Positions 50,055 through 59,049 are shown, numbered from the stretch's first letter. The stretch: DNA of 64,000 nt from JAWXBK01 sp034439975 (GCA_034439975.1 JAWXBK010000071.1:15434-79433), one strand, 5' to 3'. Notes: a model not told the origin generated them from the letters alone. Numbers and translations are program-made.

Positions 50055-51413
50055 TCAGTCCCAGCGTTCGACCTTGATGAGCTGACCGGCCTTCGGCCGC
50101 AGCGTTACCACCGAGAGGCTGACCAGAGGCGGGTTCTGAGCCGGTGCCAGCCGCACCCGCTGGACCAGGCGCGAGAGAAAGAGCGGCGCCTCGATCATCG
50201 CAAGGCGGCTGCCGATGCAGGAGCGCGCGCCCGCGCTGAAGGCCAGGTAACTGCCCGGCTGCCGTTCGGTCGCGTCGAGAAATCGCTCCGGACGGAATTT
50301 GGCCGCCTCGGGCCAGAAATCCGGATGGTGATGAATGCCGAGAATCGAGACGCCGACCCGTATGCCGGCGCGGATCGGCATGCCGCCGATTTCGTCATCC
50401 TGATCGGCGACGCGGATCAGCAGCGGCACGGCCGGCCGCAATCGCATCGATTCGTAAAAGACCGCTGTCGTATACGGCAGCTTCTTCAGATCGTCATAGC
50501 CCGGCGCTTCGTTGCCGAGGGCCAGCACTTCCTCGCGCATTTTCGCGAGCACCGCCGGATGTCGCGACATATGGCGCAGGGTCCAACCGAGCGCGGTCGC
50601 GGTGGTTTCATGGCCGGTCAGCAGGAAGGTGACGATTTCGTCGCGCAGCTGCTTGTCGGTCATCTCCGGAAAATCCGGATCGTCGTGCGCGTCGATCAGG
50701 AGCGTGAGCAGATCGTCGGGCTTCACCGTCTCTGCGCGCCGGATGGCGACAGCGCGCGCCGCCATCTTGTCGAGCTCGCCGATGGCCACTCGAAAACGTC
50801 TCTTTACGTCTTCGCCCATGGCCGCGCCGAAATGCATGGCGCGCCCGCCATGCTCGAGCGCGACCTCGATTGCTTCGATATCGTGGCGCGTAACAAAATC
50901 GTCGGGCAGGGAAAACAAAGCGGTCGCGATGAACTCGACGGTTGCCGCGACCATGCCCGGCATTCCGTCGATGGGTTTGCCGCCACCGACCGCCGGCATC
51001 CAGCCGTCGATCACGCGATCGATGGCGGCGATCGCCTTCGGCGCTACCGTACGAAAGCGCGAAGGTGCAAAGGCCGGCTGCATTCGCGTACGCAACGCGC
51101 GCCATTTTTCACCGTTGGCGGCGAGCAGGCTATCGCCGACCAGCGGTGCGAACGGTGAGAAATCCTTGCTGTAGTTCGCCGTGTTGGTCTGCAACACATG
51201 GCGCGCCGTATCGGGATGGCCGATATGGATGAAAGCCGATCGCCCGGTGCTGACGCGCATGATCGGGCGCATATGCATCGCCAAGGTTGCCAGCTCGCGC
51301 GCCGGGTTCTCGTGGAAGCGCGAAAGATCGAGGCTGACGCCCCCATCGCCCGCGGGGCGACGGGCGCTTCCTGGCCGTGCGGGTTGGGCGCGATGGGGGG
51401 CGGGCGGTTTCAT
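50055..51413 (-). CDS. Cytochrome P450 (downstream copy)
   Basis: A 452-residue heme monooxygenase. The I helix has TFLLTGHETTATALGW (oxygen-activating Thr), the K helix YESMRLRP (ExxR), then FRPERFL, and the heme loop FSAGARSCIGSRLAMIE with Cys399. There is no membrane anchor. It needs an external ferredoxin and reductase, not visible here. It is paralogous to the next P450: both heme Cys lie 54 residues from the end and the I helices match closely. The substrate is unknown. The stop faces the TMADH-like gene across 52 bases. Confidence 0.92.
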   Translation of the reverse strand: MKPPAPHRAQPARPGSARRPAGDGGVSLDLSRFHENPARELATLAMHMRPIMRVSTGRSAFIHIGHPDTARHVLQTNTANYSKDFSPFAPLVGDSLLAANGEKWRALRTRMQPAFAPSRFRTVAPKAIAAIDRVIDGWMPAVGGGKPIDGMPGMVAATVEFIATALFSLPDDFVTRHDIEAIEVALEHGGRAMHFGAAMGEDVKRRFRVAIGELDKMAARAVAIRRAETVKPDDLLTLLIDAHDDPDFPEMTDKQLRDEIVTFLLTGHETTATALGWTLRHMSRHPAVLAKMREEVLALGNEAPGYDDLKKLPYTTAVFYESMRLRPAVPLLIRVADQDDEIGGMPIRAGIRVGVSILGIHHHPDFWPEAAKFRPERFLDATERQPGSYLAFSAGARSCIGSRLAMIEAPLFLSRLVQRVRLAPAQNPPLVSLSVVTLRPKAGQLIKVERWD

Positions 51414-51506
51414 TCCGGCAATGGCTGCCTTTGCGGATGCAACGACGCAGACGCGATCAGCGTAGCCGGCCGATGCTCGCTTGGCGACCGAACTCTTGTC
51501 AGCCGG

Positions 51507-52868
51507 TCAGCGGATCGCCTCGAGGTGGAGATGCGGCCCGCTTTCGGGGCGCAGCGTCACCGCCGAGGGGATCGGCCGCAGCAGTGTATCGGGCGCCCCA
51601 ATCTTCAGTCGCCTGACGATCTGCAGGAGCCCGAGCGGCCCTTCGGTCAGCGCAAAGCGGCTGCCGAGACAGGCGCGGGGGCCAGATGCGAAGGGCATGT
51701 AGCTCGGCGAATCGCGCAGCGTCGTGTCGTCGCCGAGAAATCGCTCCGGCAGGAATCGTTTCGGTTCCGGCCAGACCGCGGGATCGCGGTGATAGGCAAA
51801 GACGGGCAGTGCGAAGAAGCTGCCCGGTTTGAAACGACTGCCGGCGATCTCGTACGGCTCCAACAGAATGCGCGGCAGAACCGGGATCGGCGGATGCAGC
51901 CGCATCGATTCGCGGAAGACCGCCGTTGCCAGCGGTGCTGCGGCCAGCGCCTCGCGCGCTGGCATCCCGGCATCGACACCCGCCGCCTCCCGTCGCAACG
52001 CTTCCTGTATGTCGGGATGCTGACCGAGCAGGCGCAGGGCCCAGGCGAGCGCCACCGCGGTCGTCTCGTGCCCGACCAGAAGAAACGTGAGCAATTCGTC
52101 GCGCAACTGACGCCGGGTCATTTCGTTGCAGGTCGGATCGTCATGCGCCGCCACGAGACGGGCGAGCACGTCGCCATCGGCACCGCCATTGGTGTCGGTT
52201 CGGTTGCGCTGATACATAAAGAGCCGCACCGCCACCTTGTCGAGACGGCGCATCGCCTGTTCAAAGCCCGGCTCGCGGGCGGCTAGTATTTTGTACATGT
52301 CACCGCCGCGCAGCCAGGCATGACGCGAAGCCGCCAGCAGCGCGGTGTTGATCGCATCGATATCGCCGTCATCGAGCATTCGCCCGTCGGTGCCGGCGAG
52401 AACACGCAGCAATACGTCGAGCGTCGCGCGTACCAGGCCGCGCATCACGTCGACCGGCTGTTGTCGGGCAGCATCGTCAATCCAGCGATCGATCACGATG
52501 TCGAAGGCATCGACGATATCCGCACCCATATCGACCAGGCGCGGCGGCGCGAAGGCGGGCTGGATGCGTTCGCGCACCGTGCGCCAGATCTGGCCGTGCG
52601 AGGTCAGAATGCCGTTGCCGATAATGAAACGGATCGAGCCATAGCTCTTGGCGAGTCCGTCGCCATCGAGGCCGAGAAAGGCTCGCGCGTCGGCCGGCCG
52701 CGTGAGAATGACGAAACGCTGGGTGCCGACCTCGGCAATTATCAGTCGTTCGGGCCGGCGCGCGAGGCGCGAGATGATCGGCAGCGGCGACGCAGCGAAA
52801 CTGGCGGGATCGACCCGCAGCAGGGCTCCGGGCTGCCGCCCGCTCGGCGCCACGCGTTCACCGCTCAT
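51507..52868 (-). CDS. Cytochrome P450 (upstream copy)
   Basis: A 453-residue P450 paralogous to its downstream neighbour. Motifs: I helix TFLLVGHETTAVALAWALRL, ExxR FRESMRLHPPIPVLPR, FLPERFLGDD and heme loop FASGPRACLGSRFALTE with Cys400. The ESMRLHPP and meander pattern resemble bacterial P450s related to CYP4/CYP102-type fatty acid or terpene hydroxylases, but this cannot be fixed by eye. It starts 36 bases after the gshA stop and precedes the other P450 by 93 bases, so rsmE-gshA-P450-P450 may form one transcript. Confidence 0.92.
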   Translation of the reverse strand: MSGERVAPSGRQPGALLRVDPASFAASPLPIISRLARRPERLIIAEVGTQRFVILTRPADARAFLGLDGDGLAKSYGSIRFIIGNGILTSHGQIWRTVRERIQPAFAPPRLVDMGADIVDAFDIVIDRWIDDAARQQPVDVMRGLVRATLDVLLRVLAGTDGRMLDDGDIDAINTALLAASRHAWLRGGDMYKILAAREPGFEQAMRRLDKVAVRLFMYQRNRTDTNGGADGDVLARLVAAHDDPTCNEMTRRQLRDELLTFLLVGHETTAVALAWALRLLGQHPDIQEALRREAAGVDAGMPAREALAAAPLATAVFRESMRLHPPIPVLPRILLEPYEIAGSRFKPGSFFALPVFAYHRDPAVWPEPKRFLPERFLGDDTTLRDSPSYMPFASGPRACLGSRFALTEGPLGLLQIVRRLKIGAPDTLLRPIPSAVTLRPESGPHLHLEAIR

Positions 52869-52904
52869 CTTTGGGCAATCCCCGCAAGGGGCGGCCGATC
52901 CGGA

Positions 52905-54269
52905 TCAATAGGCGAACTCGCGGAACACCGGATCGACGCTGCCATTCCACTCCGTTTCATAGCGCTGCAGCTTGACCCGCGCGGGCGACTGGCCGCTATC
53001 GGCAATCGTATCGAGGCCGCCCAGAAAATGCGTCTCGTCTTCGCCATGCTTGAGCATCGCGCGCGCCTTCAGCCCCTGTCGCGCGATTGCCAGCGCGTCC
53101 TTTGCCCATTCCGCGACCCGCCGGCCGCGGAATGTGGCCTGCAGCGCATCGCGCGTCACGTCGGCGCGGAGCTTTTCGCGCTCGTCCGAGCTCCAGTCCT
53201 TGCACAGCGCCCAGGCGGCATCGAGCGAAGCCCCGTCATAAAGCAGCCCGGTCCAGAAGGCCGGCAGCGCACAGAGACGGTCCCACGGGCCGCCATCGGC
53301 ACCGCGCATCTCGAGGAATCGCTTGAGCCGCACTTCCGAGAAGACCGTCGTCATATGATCGGTCCAGTCGCCCATATCGGGCAGCTCGCCCGGCAGCGCC
53401 GGCAGCCGCCCCGCGAGGAAGTCTCGGAACGACTGGCCGCTCGCATCGATGTAGTGGCCGTCGCGGAACACGAAATACATCGGCACATCGAGCACCCAGT
53501 CGACGTAACGCTCGAAACCCATCCCTTCGTCGAACACGAATGGCAGCATGCCGCAGCGGTCGGGATCGGTATCGGTCCAGACATGGCCGCGATAGCTCAT
53601 GAACCCGGACGGCTTGCCCTCGACGAACGGCGAATCGGCAAACAAGGCGGTCGCGATCGGCTGCAGCGCGATGCCGACACGGAATTTCTTCACCATGTCA
53701 GCTTCGGAAGCGAAATCGAGATTGACCTGCACCGTACAAGTGCGCGTCATCATGTCGAGCCCGAGATTGCCCTTCTTCGGCATGTACGCGCCCATGATCT
53801 TGTAGCGGCCCTTCGGCATCCACGAAATATCCTCGCGGCGCCATTTCGGCTGGAAGCCCATGCCGAGCATGCCGATGCCAAGTTCGTCGCCGATGGATTT
53901 TACCTGCGCAAGATGACTCCGCACTTCGGCGCAGGTTTCGTGCAGCGTCTCGACCGGCGCGCCGGAGAGTTCAAACTGTCCGCCCGGTTCGAGCGAAATA
54001 TTGCAGAGGCCTGAGGTGAGCGCGATCGTGTTCTCGCCTTCGCGAATCCGCTCCCAACCGAATTTCGCAGCAAGACCTTCGAGCAACGAGCCGATACCGC
54101 TCGGTCCGTCATAGGGAAGCGGGCGAAGATCGTCGAGACGGAAGCCGAATTTTTCATGTTCGGTTCCGATCCGCCAATCGGCCTTCGGCTTGGATCCCTG
54201 TTCGAGATACTCGACGAGCTGCCGTTTGGCAGTGATCTTGTCGCCGCGATCTTTCGGCGGTGCCGACAT
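52905..54269 (-). CDS. gshA: Glutamate-cysteine ligase, plant/alphaproteobacterial type
   Basis: First enzyme of glutathione synthesis, joining glutamate and cysteine with ATP. The 454-residue protein belongs to the plant-like class (EC 6.3.2.2). The diagnostic stretches are IGTEHEKFGFRLDDLRPLPY, ISLEPGGQFELSGAP, MGFQPKWRREDISWMPKGRY and RTCTVQVNLDFASEADMVKK. It starts at ATG 54269, 28 bases after rsmE. Glutathione made here could serve the HCCA-isomerase-like protein and the peroxiredoxin. Confidence 0.95.
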   Translation of the reverse strand: MSAPPKDRGDKITAKRQLVEYLEQGSKPKADWRIGTEHEKFGFRLDDLRPLPYDGPSGIGSLLEGLAAKFGWERIREGENTIALTSGLCNISLEPGGQFELSGAPVETLHETCAEVRSHLAQVKSIGDELGIGMLGMGFQPKWRREDISWMPKGRYKIMGAYMPKKGNLGLDMMTRTCTVQVNLDFASEADMVKKFRVGIALQPIATALFADSPFVEGKPSGFMSYRGHVWTDTDPDRCGMLPFVFDEGMGFERYVDWVLDVPMYFVFRDGHYIDASGQSFRDFLAGRLPALPGELPDMGDWTDHMTTVFSEVRLKRFLEMRGADGGPWDRLCALPAFWTGLLYDGASLDAAWALCKDWSSDEREKLRADVTRDALQATFRGRRVAEWAKDALAIARQGLKARAMLKHGEDETHFLGGLDTIADSGQSPARVKLQRYETEWNGSVDPVFREFAY

Positions 54270-54297
54270 GCGTGCCCTTCCCCAGATCGGTCCGGTC

Positions 54298-55080
54298 TTA
54301 CCCGCGGGCGGGAGGCCTTGTGGACCCGTCGCCCAGAACGGCCTGCCAGCAGGCAAGCGCGGCGAGCGCGGCGGTGTCGGCACGCAGGATGCGCGGCCCG
54401 AGACCAACGGGCGTAACAAACGGGAGGGCGCGCAGCGCGTCAAGCTCCTCGCGCGCATACCCGCCTTCCGGTCCGGTCATGACGGCCATCGGCGGCAGGC
54501 TGCGCGCACGCCATCCGACAAGCGTTTCGGCCAGTGGCTGCGCATCGCCGGCTTCGGCGCAGAGAATGATCCGTCGCTGCGCCGGCCATGACGACAACAG
54601 TTTCTCCAGAGTGACCGGCTCGTCGACGATCGGCACATCGAGCCGCTCGGTCTGTTCCGCTGCTTCCATCGCATGCGCCCGCAGCCGGTCGAGATTGACC
54701 CGCGCCACGACCGTGCGACGGGTCACGACCGGCAGCAGTCGCGCAACGCCCAGTTCGGTCGCTTTCTCGACCAGCCAGTCGATGCGCTGACGCTTGAGCG
54801 GAGCGAAGGCAAGCCAGAGATCGGGCGTTGCCATCTGCTTGCGCAACAATGTCTCGGCAATCAGTCGCGCCTCGCGGCGATCGAGCCGATCGATGCGGGC
54901 ACGCCACTCACCGTCGCGACCATTGAAGAGACCGATCGGGGCACCGGCGCCGAGCCGCAGCACGTTCTTGAGATAATGCGCACGATCGGCATCGAGCGCG
55001 ACGGCGACGCCATCGCCGAGCGGCGCCTCGACGTAAAGGCGCGCAACGATTCCGGGTTCGCTCTCGTCCTGCCTCGCCAT
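54298..55080 (-). CDS. rsmE: 16S rRNA m3U1498 methyltransferase RsmE
   Basis: SPOUT-class enzyme that methylates U1498 of 16S rRNA. The 260-residue protein has a PUA-like N-domain (HYLKNVLRLGAGAPIGLFNG) and the knotted C-domain with LAFAPLKRQRIDWLVEKATE, MTGPEGGYAREELDALRA and LGPRILRADTAALAALACWQ, all classical RsmE. The start is ATG 55080 (MARQDESEPG). It is divergent from ubiA with 50 bases between, and rsmE-gshA next to ubiA is a conserved alphaproteobacterial neighbourhood. Confidence 0.95.
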   Translation of the reverse strand: MARQDESEPGIVARLYVEAPLGDGVAVALDADRAHYLKNVLRLGAGAPIGLFNGRDGEWRARIDRLDRREARLIAETLLRKQMATPDLWLAFAPLKRQRIDWLVEKATELGVARLLPVVTRRTVVARVNLDRLRAHAMEAAEQTERLDVPIVDEPVTLEKLLSSWPAQRRIILCAEAGDAQPLAETLVGWRARSLPPMAVMTGPEGGYAREELDALRALPFVTPVGLGPRILRADTAALAALACWQAVLGDGSTRPPARG

Positions 55081-55130
55081 GAAATCCGATCCGGTTGTGA
55101 AGAAGGCTGCCGACCGGCAAGATTGGAAGC

Positions 55131-56060
55131 ATGACGGAATTTCCGAACGCAAGACAGGGCTTCACCGATATCGGTCGCAACGACTGGATCGACCGGCATC
55201 TGCCGGCCGCATGGCGGCCCTTTGCCCGGCTTGCACGGCTCGACCGGCCGATCGGTACGTGGCTTTTGCTGCTGCCGGGCTGGTGGTCGATCGCGCTGGC
55301 CGGCAATCCGGCACCGTCGATCCGCCTGATGCTGCTATTCGCGATCGGCGCGCTGGTGATGCGCGGCGCCGGCTGCACCTGGAACGACATCGTCGACCGG
55401 CGGATCGACGCAAAGGTCGAACGTACCGCGGCGCGACCGCTGCCGAGCGGTGCCGTGTCGCTGACCGGCGCGCTGATCTTTCTCGCGCTGCAATTGCTGA
55501 TCGGACTTGCAATCCTGCTGAGCTTCGATCGGTTCACCATCCTGCTCGGCGCGATTTCGCTGCTGCCGATCGCGATCTATCCTTTCATGAAACGCGTCAC
55601 CTGGTGGCCGCAGGCGTTTCTCGGCCTCACCTTCAACTGGGGTGCATTGCTTGGCTGGAGTGCCGCGGTCGGCGGCGATCTCGGATGGGCGCCGGCTTTG
55701 CTCTATCTCGGCGGCATCGCCTGGACGCTCTTCTACGACACGATCTATGCGCATCAGGACAAGGAAGACGATGCGCTGATCGGCGTGAAATCGACCGCAC
55801 TCAAATTCGGCGATGCGAGCAAATCATGGCTTGCCGGTTTTGCGCTTGCGGCTCTCATGCTCTGGGCGCTCGCTTTGTTGCTGGCCGGGATCGGCTGGGC
55901 CGGCTGGCTGCTATTCCCCGCGGTGGCGTTACATATGGGCTGGCAGCTCTCCCAATGGCGGATCGACGACCCCGCCGATTGCCTCGCGAAGTTCCGCTCC
56001 AATCGCGATCTCGGGCTCATCCTCTTTCTGGTGATCCTCGCCGGCCGGCTGAGTGCATGA
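55131..56060 (+). CDS. ubiA: 4-hydroxybenzoate polyprenyltransferase
   Basis: Membrane prenyltransferase attaching the polyprenyl tail to 4-hydroxybenzoate in ubiquinone synthesis. The 309-residue protein has about eight helices and the two Asp-rich motifs GCTWNDIVDRRIDAKVERTA and YDTIYAHQDKEDDALIGVKS, which are specific to UbiA. LDRPIGTWLLLLPGWWSIAL is the conserved N-terminal stretch. A GGAAG ribosome site lies 5 bases before the ATG. UbiD, the next decarboxylating step, is encoded at 61.3 kb. The stop overlaps the methyltransferase start. Confidence 0.96.
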   Translation: MTEFPNARQGFTDIGRNDWIDRHLPAAWRPFARLARLDRPIGTWLLLLPGWWSIALAGNPAPSIRLMLLFAIGALVMRGAGCTWNDIVDRRIDAKVERTAARPLPSGAVSLTGALIFLALQLLIGLAILLSFDRFTILLGAISLLPIAIYPFMKRVTWWPQAFLGLTFNWGALLGWSAAVGGDLGWAPALLYLGGIAWTLFYDTIYAHQDKEDDALIGVKSTALKFGDASKSWLAGFALAALMLWALALLLAGIGWAGWLLFPAVALHMGWQLSQWRIDDPADCLAKFRSNRDLGLILFLVILAGRLSA

Positions 56061-56755
56061 CCGAAAACGGTGCAGGCGCGCGCCCTGCCGCGCCCCATGT
56101 CGATTTCATCCGCCGCGAGACCGTAATTGCCTCGCCGCCGCTGGTGCCGGAAGTCTCGCTCCATCTCGCGACCGAGATCACACCGATCTGGCATGCGAGC
56201 GAGGCGGCGCTCGAGCGCCAGGGAATCGATCCCCCTTACTGGGCCTTCGCCTGGCCCGGCGGACAGGCGCTGGCACGCCATCTGCTCGATCATCCCGAAC
56301 TCGTCGCCGGCCGCCGGCTGCTGGATTTCGCTGCTGGTTCGGGCCTGGTCGCGATCGCGGCCGCGAAGGCCGGTGCCATCGCCGAGGCCAACGACATCGA
56401 TCCTGTGGCGGCCGAGGCGATTGCGCTCAATGCCGCGCTCAACAGCACCAACGTCGCGATCGCGCCCGGCGATCTGACCGGCACAGCGTGCCGCTGGGAT
56501 GTCGTGATGGCAGGCGACGTTTGTTACGAGAAGCCGATGGCCGAGCGGGTCTTTCCCTGGTTGGTCGCCTGCGCCAAGGCGGGTGCGCTCGTGCTGATGG
56601 CCGACCCGGGTCGCGCCTATCTGCCCGCGCGCGGCCTCGAACGGATCGCCGCTTATTCCGTACCGACGTCGCTCGAGCTGGAAGATCGAACGCTGCGCGA
56701 GACGATCATCTGGCGTATCCTGCCGCCCGCAACGGAGGACAGGCATGACGGATGA
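56057..56755 (+). CDS. Class I methyltransferase, METTL20/ETF-beta lysine methyltransferase-like
   Basis: A 232-residue SAM-dependent methyltransferase. DPPYWAFAWPGGQALARHLL (about 58-77), the SAM loop LLDFAAGSGLVAIAAA (88-103) and post-motif AGDVCYEKPMAERVFPW (152-168) match bacterial METTL20-type enzymes. Those enzymes methylate Lys residues of the ETF beta subunit where it docks on dehydrogenases. The presence of ETF-QO in the window fits but is not proof; L11 or nicotinamide methyltransferase names are common automatic alternatives. It overlaps ubiA by four bases and the MOSC gene by 11. Confidence 0.78.
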   Translation: MTENGAGARPAAPHVDFIRRETVIASPPLVPEVSLHLATEITPIWHASEAALERQGIDPPYWAFAWPGGQALARHLLDHPELVAGRRLLDFAAGSGLVAIAAAKAGAIAEANDIDPVAAEAIALNAALNSTNVAIAPGDLTGTACRWDVVMAGDVCYEKPMAERVFPWLVACAKAGALVLMADPGRAYLPARGLERIAAYSVPTSLELEDRTLRETIIWRILPPATEDRHDG

Positions 56756-57509
56756 GAATGCGACCGAGAATGTGGGCCGGGTCGCCACCTTATGGCGCTA
56801 CCCGGTTCAATCGCTGCGCGGCGAACGGCTCGACACACTCGAGATCGGCCCCAAGGGACCGATCGGCGACCGCGGCTGGGGTATTTTCGATCCCGAAGCC
56901 GGTCACATCGCAATCTCGGCACGCGGCAAGAAGAAATGGCGGCCGCTGGTCACCTGGCAGGCGCGCTATGTGCGCGAGCCGAAGCTCGACGCACCGTTGC
57001 CGCCGGTCGAGATCGAGTTCGAGGACGGCACGCGCCTGATGAGCGATCGCGCCGACATCGACGCGAAGCTCGCCGACCGGCTCGGCTGGCCAGGGCAGTT
57101 CGTCGAAGTCGCGAAGAGCGTGCCCGCTTACGAGCACGCGCATGTCCATGTGCTGACCAGCGCGACGCTGGAGACATTTGCAAAGCATTATCCCTCTGGC
57201 CGCTTCGAGCCCGAGCGCTTCCGTCCCAATGTATTCATGACGACCGAGGGGCTTTCGGGATTCGTCGAATCCGGCTGGATCGGTTCGGCGCTGCAGGCCG
57301 GCCGCATCGGTCTCGACATCGACGAACATTGCGTCCGCTGCGTGATCACGACGTTGCCGCAGGGCGACCTGCCGCAGGATGCCGGAATCCTCGCGACCGT
57401 GACCGAAACCAACAAGCAACATGCCGGTATCTATTGCAGCGTGCGGCAGGCTGGCGCGCTACGGCTCGGCGATCCGGTGCTCCTGACGCGCGCAACGGCT
57501 AAAGTTTAG
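56745..57509 (+). CDS. MOSC-domain protein (mARC-like)
   Basis: A 254-residue protein with an N-terminal MOSC beta-barrel (VGRVATLWRYPVQSLRGERL, GDRGWGIFD) and a C-terminal MOSC domain with RPNVFMTTEG and DIDEHCVRCVITTLPQGDLP. That segment places Cys near the position that binds molybdenum in mARC/YcbX enzymes. It may reduce N-hydroxylated compounds, or be only a Moco carrier. GGAGGAC lies before the ATG. Third gene of the ubiA-methyltransferase-MOSC transcript. Confidence 0.85.
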   Translation: MTDENATENVGRVATLWRYPVQSLRGERLDTLEIGPKGPIGDRGWGIFDPEAGHIAISARGKKKWRPLVTWQARYVREPKLDAPLPPVEIEFEDGTRLMSDRADIDAKLADRLGWPGQFVEVAKSVPAYEHAHVHVLTSATLETFAKHYPSGRFEPERFRPNVFMTTEGLSGFVESGWIGSALQAGRIGLDIDEHCVRCVITTLPQGDLPQDAGILATVTETNKQHAGIYCSVRQAGALRLGDPVLLTRATAKV

Positions 57510-57519
57510 CGCCCGACGC

Positions 57520-57801
57520 CTATCGGTAGCGTAGCTTGAAGCCGAGCACCGTCGTATAGAGCAGCAGCAAGACGGTGATCGCGAGCGTGACGACCATCGA
57601 ATGGATGGCGATGCCGTAGATCAGCCAGAGCGTGATGCCGGCGACAGCCATCATCAGCATGATCAACGAGATATCGCTGGTCGAGCGCGTGCGCCAGACC
57701 TTGATGACCTGCGGAAGGCTCGCGAAGGTCGTCAGAACGCCGGCAACTAGACCGATGGCCTCGACCCACCAGACGCTCCACCAGCCCGTATCGCCGCTCA
57801 T
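57520..57801 (-). CDS. SemiSWEET / PQ-loop transporter
   Basis: A 93-residue three-helix membrane protein that works as a dimer. The PQ motif is in TTFASLPQVIKVWRTRSTSD, followed by ISLIMLMMAVAGITLWLIYG and VTLAITVLLLLYTTVLGFKL. SemiSWEETs move sugars passively, but bacterial substrates are rarely known. It is convergent with the MOSC gene, 10 bases apart, with no room for a terminator. Confidence 0.9.
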   Translation of the reverse strand: MSGDTGWWSVWWVEAIGLVAGVLTTFASLPQVIKVWRTRSTSDISLIMLMMAVAGITLWLIYGIAIHSMVVTLAITVLLLLYTTVLGFKLRYR

Positions 57802-57892
57802 CGAAGCTCCTGACCTGTTCTGTTGCGCGCCGGAGCGTCCAACCGACGACCCTGCCCGTCAAATATCTTCCGTCAAACATCAGGCGCTTCGA

Positions 57893-58633
57893 TCAACGGT
57901 CGATGATTTCGAGATGCGACCAGTCGCAACGAATCGGATCGCTGCGCAGCAGCGCGGTGCGGCGCGTACGCTCGGCCGGATCGTCGATCGCGGCGAGAAT
58001 GAAATCCTCGATCGCATCCTGGTTGCCGCAGCGATCGTGCAGGGCGGCCAATGCTTCATTCTGGACGGCAGCACGATACGGCCGTCGCTCAGCCGCCATC
58101 GAGGCGAGCCCCAAAGGTGAGCCTTCGATCCGCATGACGCCGTGCAGGCTGACATAAGCGAGTGCAGCGTCGACCCGGCTACCGGTGTCGGTCTCGAGCC
58201 CCAGCCCGTTCAACCGCGCATAGACGTAGCTCTCGCCCACGATCTCTGTCGCATGCATGACGCGAAGTTGGGTTTCGTCGAGCCAGGTGATCGAAAGCCG
58301 CACGCGCATGTTCTTGCACGGATGGAGATTGCCCGGGATCGATCCGTAGCGCGTGACATGCGTCGCATAGCAGATGTCGTAATCGTCGAGCCAGGCGCGC
58401 GTCACCGGAATCTCGGTTTCCGGCGCATGCGCAAACTTACGCGCAAGCTGCGCCGGCGACTGGTTCGAGCCGATAGCCAGCACCGGCGTGCGGCCGGCGA
58501 GATCCGGCACATCCGGCATAGAATGGGCAGCATTGTTCCGGAACAGGAACGAGCCATCGGGAATGTCGAAGGGATAGGATTGCGCGAGGGCCAGCCGCTC
58601 GGCGCGGCCTGCCGGCACAGCCCACAGTGTCAC
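57893..58633 (-). CDS. Uncharacterised protein with gamma-glutamylcyclotransferase-like start
   Basis: A 246-residue cytoplasmic protein. VLAIGSNQSPAQLARKFAHA (about residues 51-70) resembles the GSN loop of gamma-glutamylcyclotransferase-fold proteins. ITWLDETQLRVMHATE carries a possible catalytic acid. I do not recognise a named family. If the fold is right, it may act on gamma-glutamyl or related amides, perhaps linked to the glutathione pathway encoded nearby. The start is a GTG overlapping the DUF4170 stop by four bases (GTGA), so the two are translated together. Confidence 0.6.
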   Translation of the reverse strand: MTLWAVPAGRAERLALAQSYPFDIPDGSFLFRNNAAHSMPDVPDLAGRTPVLAIGSNQSPAQLARKFAHAPETEIPVTRAWLDDYDICYATHVTRYGSIPGNLHPCKNMRVRLSITWLDETQLRVMHATEIVGESYVYARLNGLGLETDTGSRVDAALAYVSLHGVMRIEGSPLGLASMAAERRPYRAAVQNEALAALHDRCGNQDAIEDFILAAIDDPAERTRRTALLRSDPIRCDWSHLEIIDR

Positions 58634-59049
58634 GAAGCCTTGCCCGAGGCCGCCGCGGGCGGATCGCCGACCAGTCGTTCGATACGCCAGCGGCTCAGCG
58701 CATCGTCGACGCTCTGCCAGGCAAGTCGGCCCCAGGCGGCTTTCGCGTCGTCATGGCTCTCGAACGGGCCGTGCCAGATCTCTTCGCCCTCGGCCGGCGT
58801 CGAAAACCTCGTGTCGGTGTATCGGCCGCCGACCACCCAGTAACGGGCCGGCGCTTCGGCCTCGCGCTCCTGCTCAATGCGATAGCGCGCATGCGCATTG
58901 TCGACCGTGGCCCAGGCAAGTTGCTGCCAACGCACCCGCGCCGCTTCGAGATCGTCGTAGGGGCCGTGGCGCTCTTCCGCCTTGCCGCCGACGATGTCGG
59001 TGAAGCCGGTATCTGTATATTCGCCGCCAATGACCCAGTAGCGCGCCAT
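58630..59049 (-). CDS. Duplicated DUF4170 protein
   Basis: A 139-residue protein made of two copies of a DUF4170 unit. The first is residues 2-60, with ARYWVIGGEYTDTGF, HGPYDDLEAARVRWQQLAW and NAHARYRIE. The second is residues 68-125, with ARYWVVGGRYTDTRF, HGPFESHDDAKAAWGRLAW and DALSRWRIE, about half identical. DUF4170 proteins are usually single-unit, about 75-80 residues, and uncharacterised. The linker EREAEAP joins them. The stop overlaps the next gene by four bases. Confidence 0.85.
   Translation of the reverse strand: MARYWVIGGEYTDTGFTDIVGGKAEERHGPYDDLEAARVRWQQLAWATVDNAHARYRIEQEREAEAPARYWVVGGRYTDTRFSTPAEGEEIWHGPFESHDDAKAAWGRLAWQSVDDALSRWRIERLVGDPPAAASGKAS

Noticed and set aside
49803..54014. 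Plus-strand frames over the P450 genes and gshA (451 and 564 codons)
   Set aside because: Shadows of three well-defined minus-strand genes.
55079..56755. Single 558-codon frame spanning ubiA and the methyltransferase
   Set aside because: Its first half is a wrong frame through ubiA. The methyltransferase itself begins at ATG 56057.
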